This document shows positions 61,772 to 64,000 of a stretch of DNA of 64,000 nucleotides, one piece after another (within the stretch, counting starts at the first letter, position 1; each line of letters opens with the position of its first letter). A program made the translations under genes and the position numbers. The stretch covers positions 506,162 to 570,161 of the forward strand of contig JAIXQF010000004.1 in the NCBI GenBank assembly GCA_027484085.1, given 5' to 3'. Below the pieces are notes generated by a model, which was not told the origin of the DNA, searched no databases, and saw only the letters and a list, made by a program, of their open reading frames with translations. This DNA comes from Actinomycetales bacterium. GTDB taxonomy: Bacteria > Actinomycetota > Actinomycetes > S36-B12 > UBA5976.

Positions 61772-62770
61772 ATGGATTTGAAGAACCGCGATTTCCTTAA
61801 GGAAATTGACTTCACGAGTGACGAATTCCTTTACTTAATTGATCTAGCAATCGCGCTCAAGGCTGAGAAGAAAGAGCGACGCGAAATCCAGCGCATGGTT
61901 GGGCGAAACATCGCGCTCATTTTTGAAAAATCTTCAACCCGAACTCGCTGCGCATTTGAAGTTGCTGCATTCGATCAAGGTGCCCACACCACTTACCTAG
62001 ATGGATTGTCGTCACAAGTTGGACATAAAGAATCCATCGCAGATACCGCTCGAGTTTTATCGCGGTATTACGATGCCATTCAATATCGCGGAAAGACGCA
62101 ATCACAAATTGCCGAGCTCGCGGAGTTTTCAGGAGTACCGGTCTATAACGGACTAACTGACGAGTGGCATCCGACGCAAATGTTGGCTGACTTTATGACG
62201 ATGATCGAACATTCGGGCAAGCGACCAAATGAGATTTCATTTACTTATGTTGGCGACGCCCGATCAAACATGGGCAATTCACTTTTGGTTACTTCAGCCT
62301 TGCTGGGTGCAGACATACGAATTGCGTCACCTAAAGCCTTGTGGCCAGCAGCGGATGTGCAAGAAATTGCCCAGAGTCTGTTAGCCAAGAGTGGGGGTTC
62401 GATTCTGTTAACAGAGGATATGGATGAAGCGCTTCCGGGCGCGGACTTCATTCATACAGATGTCTGGGTTTCAATGGGTGAGTCAGAAGAAGTATGGAAA
62501 GAGCGCGTAGAGCTGCTGGGCAGCTACCAAGTAAATGACGTTGCTTTAGCCAAAACTGGAAATCCAAATTCTAAGTTCATGCACTGTTTGCCAGGTTTCC
62601 ATAATGAACAAACCACCGTGGGCCGCGAAATTGCAAACAAGACTGGCATGCGTGACGGATTAGAAGTAACCCACGATGTTTTCGAATCAGAAGCTAGTGT
62701 GGTTTTTGATCAAGCCGAGAATCGCCTTCACACCATCAAAGCGATCATGGTCGCAACCATTGGGGACTAA
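61772..62770 (+). CDS. argF: Ornithine carbamoyltransferase
   Basis: A 332-residue enzyme joining ornithine and carbamoyl phosphate. [10 protein letters not shown] binds carbamoyl phosphate, [15 protein letters not shown] and [13 protein letters not shown] follow, and MHCLPGFHN holds the ornithine-site Cys (with Gly where Ala is usual). The length fits the long E. coli argI/arcB-like type. No other arginine-synthesis or arcABC genes are adjacent, so catabolic versus anabolic direction is open. The next gene starts directly after its stop. Confidence 0.92.
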   Translation: MDLKNRDFLKEIDFTSDEFLYLIDLAIALKAEKKERREIQRMVGRNIALIFEKSSTRTRCAFEVAAFDQGAHTTYLDGLSSQVGHKESIADTARVLSRYYDAIQYRGKTQSQIAELAEFSGVPVYNGLTDEWHPTQMLADFMTMIEHSGKRPNEISFTYVGDARSNMGNSLLVTSALLGADIRIASPKALWPAADVQEIAQSLLAKSGGSILLTEDMDEALPGADFIHTDVWVSMGESEEVWKERVELLGSYQVNDVALAKTGNPNSKFMHCLPGFHNEQTTVGREIANKTGMRDGLEVTHDVFESEASVVFDQAENRLHTIKAIMVATIGD

Positions 62771-63838
62771 GTGAGCAAATTATTCTCTGAGTTAAAAGTT
62801 GGCGGAGTCACCTTCAAGAATCGCGCTTGGGTTAGCCCAATGTGTCAATACTCAGCAGTCGAGGGCGTAATCCAGGACTGGCATGCGGTGCATTACGGAT
62901 CACTGATAACTGGTGGTGCGGGATTGGTAATGGTTGAAGCCAGTGCCGTCTCTCCAGAAGGCCGAATCTCGCCACGATGTGCCGGAATTTGGACGGATCA
63001 ACAAGCTCAGGTTTGGGCTGAAGTACCAAGATTTGCACAGCGCTTTGGCGTGAAAACTGGAATTCAGCTTGCTCACGCGGGGCGCAAAGCATCAACGCGT
63101 GTGCCGTGGGATGGAAGTGGCTCAGTGCCTCCAAGCGATGGCGGCTGGCAAACAATTGCACCATCAGCCGTTGCGTTTGAAGGTTATGCAACGCCACGCG
63201 AAATGACACTTGATGAAATTGAAGAACTAAAGGGCCAGTTTGCCGCTGCAGCTGAGCGCGCACTAGGCGCCGGTTTTGATGTCATTGAGATTCATGCTGC
63301 GCATGGCTATTTACTTCACGAATTCCTTTCACCAATTTCAAACAAAAGAACTGATGAGTATGGCGGAACGTTTGAAAATCGAATCCGACTACTTTGTGAA
63401 ATTGCCAGCTATGTTCGCTTGATCGTGCCTGCTTCCCACGCTCTGTTTGTGCGCATTTCCGCATCCGATTGGATCGAAGGCGGTTGGACGATCGAAGATT
63501 CAGTTGCGCTTTCCCGCGAACTTAAGGCACGCGGCGTTGACCTAGTTGATTGCTCGTCTGCAGGAATTTCACCCGAACAACAAATTGAAGTCGGCCCTGG
63601 TTATCAAGTTGAGTTTGCTCGACAGATCCAACAAGAAGCTGGAATTCTTACGAATGCAGTTGGCATGATCACGACCGGGGAGCAGGCCGAAGAGATCCTG
63701 TCCGATGGCGCAGTGTCTGCTGTAATGATCGCCAGATCAATGCTCGGTAATCCACGTTGGCCGATTCAAGCGGCCGCCGACCTAGGTGAAGAAATTCCTT
63801 GGCCGAATCAATATGCTCGTGGATTCACTGCCCGATAG
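62771..63838 (+). CDS. Old Yellow Enzyme family NADH:flavin oxidoreductase (YqjM/NamA-like)
   Basis: A 355-residue FMN TIM-barrel ene-reductase. The N-terminal SPMCQYSA has the YqjM-class cysteine, HAAHGYLLHEFLSP has the substrate-binding His pair, and IARSMLGNPRWP is the phosphate-binding end. The start is GTG 62771, zero bases after the carbamoyltransferase. It reduces activated C=C bonds; the natural substrate is unknown. The pairing with ornithine carbamoyltransferase is unusual. Confidence 0.9.
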   Translation: MSKLFSELKVGGVTFKNRAWVSPMCQYSAVEGVIQDWHAVHYGSLITGGAGLVMVEASAVSPEGRISPRCAGIWTDQQAQVWAEVPRFAQRFGVKTGIQLAHAGRKASTRVPWDGSGSVPPSDGGWQTIAPSAVAFEGYATPREMTLDEIEELKGQFAAAAERALGAGFDVIEIHAAHGYLLHEFLSPISNKRTDEYGGTFENRIRLLCEIASYVRLIVPASHALFVRISASDWIEGGWTIEDSVALSRELKARGVDLVDCSSAGISPEQQIEVGPGYQVEFARQIQQEAGILTNAVGMITTGEQAEEILSDGAVSAVMIARSMLGNPRWPIQAAADLGEEIPWPNQYARGFTAR

Positions 63839-63841
63839 TGG

Positions 63842-64000
63842 TTAGCGCTCTTCGACGACTTCAACATTTCGTCGAGTTGCCATAACTGATCCAATTAAAA
63901 CGAGTGGAAATCCGATAAGGATTCCAGTCGTGATTGGTTCACTCAGCACGAGAATGCCGAGAATAATTGCCACCGCCGGATTGATGTAGGTGATTACCGT
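63842..64000 (-). CDS. EamA/DMT family transporter, C-terminal part
   Basis: The last 52 codons of a minus-strand gene that enters from the right edge. The visible residues contain YINPAVAIILGILVLSEP, a classic EamA end motif, then a final helix and a charged tail (ATRRNVEVVEER). It is too short for a substrate prediction. It is convergent with the OYE gene, 3 bases apart. Confidence 0.8.
   Translation of the reverse strand, partial: TVITYINPAVAIILGILVLSEPITTGILIGFPLVLIGSVMATRRNVEVVEER

Overview
The window looks like part of a chromosome of a moderate-GC (by eye a little under 50 %) member of the Actinomycetota. The evidence is the gene order: ettA, thioesterase, glbO, pepN, DsbA-like (Rv2466c type), rpiB, tig, clpP1, clpP2, clpX, valS, folC, DUF4233, ndk, rne, rplU, rpmA, obgE, nadD, LCP, rsfS, histidine phosphatase. 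This is the same backbone seen around Rv2477c to Rv2419c of mycobacteria and the matching region of Streptomyces. Base composition, compact spacing and several RBS-poor starts would fit a streamlined aquatic lineage such as Nanopelagicales, but that placement is inference.

Layout. 1-6390: the end of a C1 operon, with a truncated corrinoid-activator-type ASKHA protein (DUF4445), a DUF1638 protein, and a complete cytosolic NAD-linked Mo formate dehydrogenase (gamma, beta, alpha, delta). 6387-9254: molybdenum cofactor genes (moeA, MobA-DUF6457 fusion, fdhD) that serve it. 9276-12183: a CDF-like cation transporter, tRNA-His with duplicated 3' ends, orn, a small membrane protein and an agmatinase-family enzyme. 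12180-16600: an iron-sulfur (6-4) photolyase with a 46-residue DUF2256 partner, a large secreted fibronectin-III protein and tRNA-Arg. 16682-33378: backbone from ettA to clpX, interrupted by an MFS transporter, an SDR-DUF2867 protein, a small MscS channel, a copper amine oxidase, tRNA-Gly inside a repeat cluster and tRNA-Pro. 33383-49163: an inverted valS of the alternative (archaeal/rickettsial-like) type, folC to rsfS, a sarcosine-oxidase-like gene where proBA often sits, and tRNA-Ala. 49164-54775: tRNA-derived repeats and terminators, then a little-known catabolic cluster (DUF1185, EthD, DapA-like, proline-racemase-like, MmsA, EamA). 54833-61697: histidine utilisation (hutHIU divergent from hutG) plus an aldehyde dehydrogenase. 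61772-64000: ornithine carbamoyltransferase, an Old Yellow Enzyme, and the end of a second EamA transporter.

How the genes fit together. The accessory genes suggest a scavenger of small nitrogen compounds: agmatine or related guanidino compounds, primary amines, N-methyl amino acids, histidine, possibly hydroxyproline-like imino acids. Sarcosine-type oxidation releases formaldehyde, and corrinoid demethylation would deliver methyl-folate. Both could drain through formate to CO2 and NADH by the formate dehydrogenase.

The most unusual structural signal is a recurring local duplication of gene 3' ends. Three of five tRNA genes (His, Gly, Ala) have partial copies of their own 3' part within about 170 bp, and the end of tig is tandemly triplicated. 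The direct tRNA copies stop at, or one base after, the CCA triplet, and only the tRNAs that have copies encode CCA.
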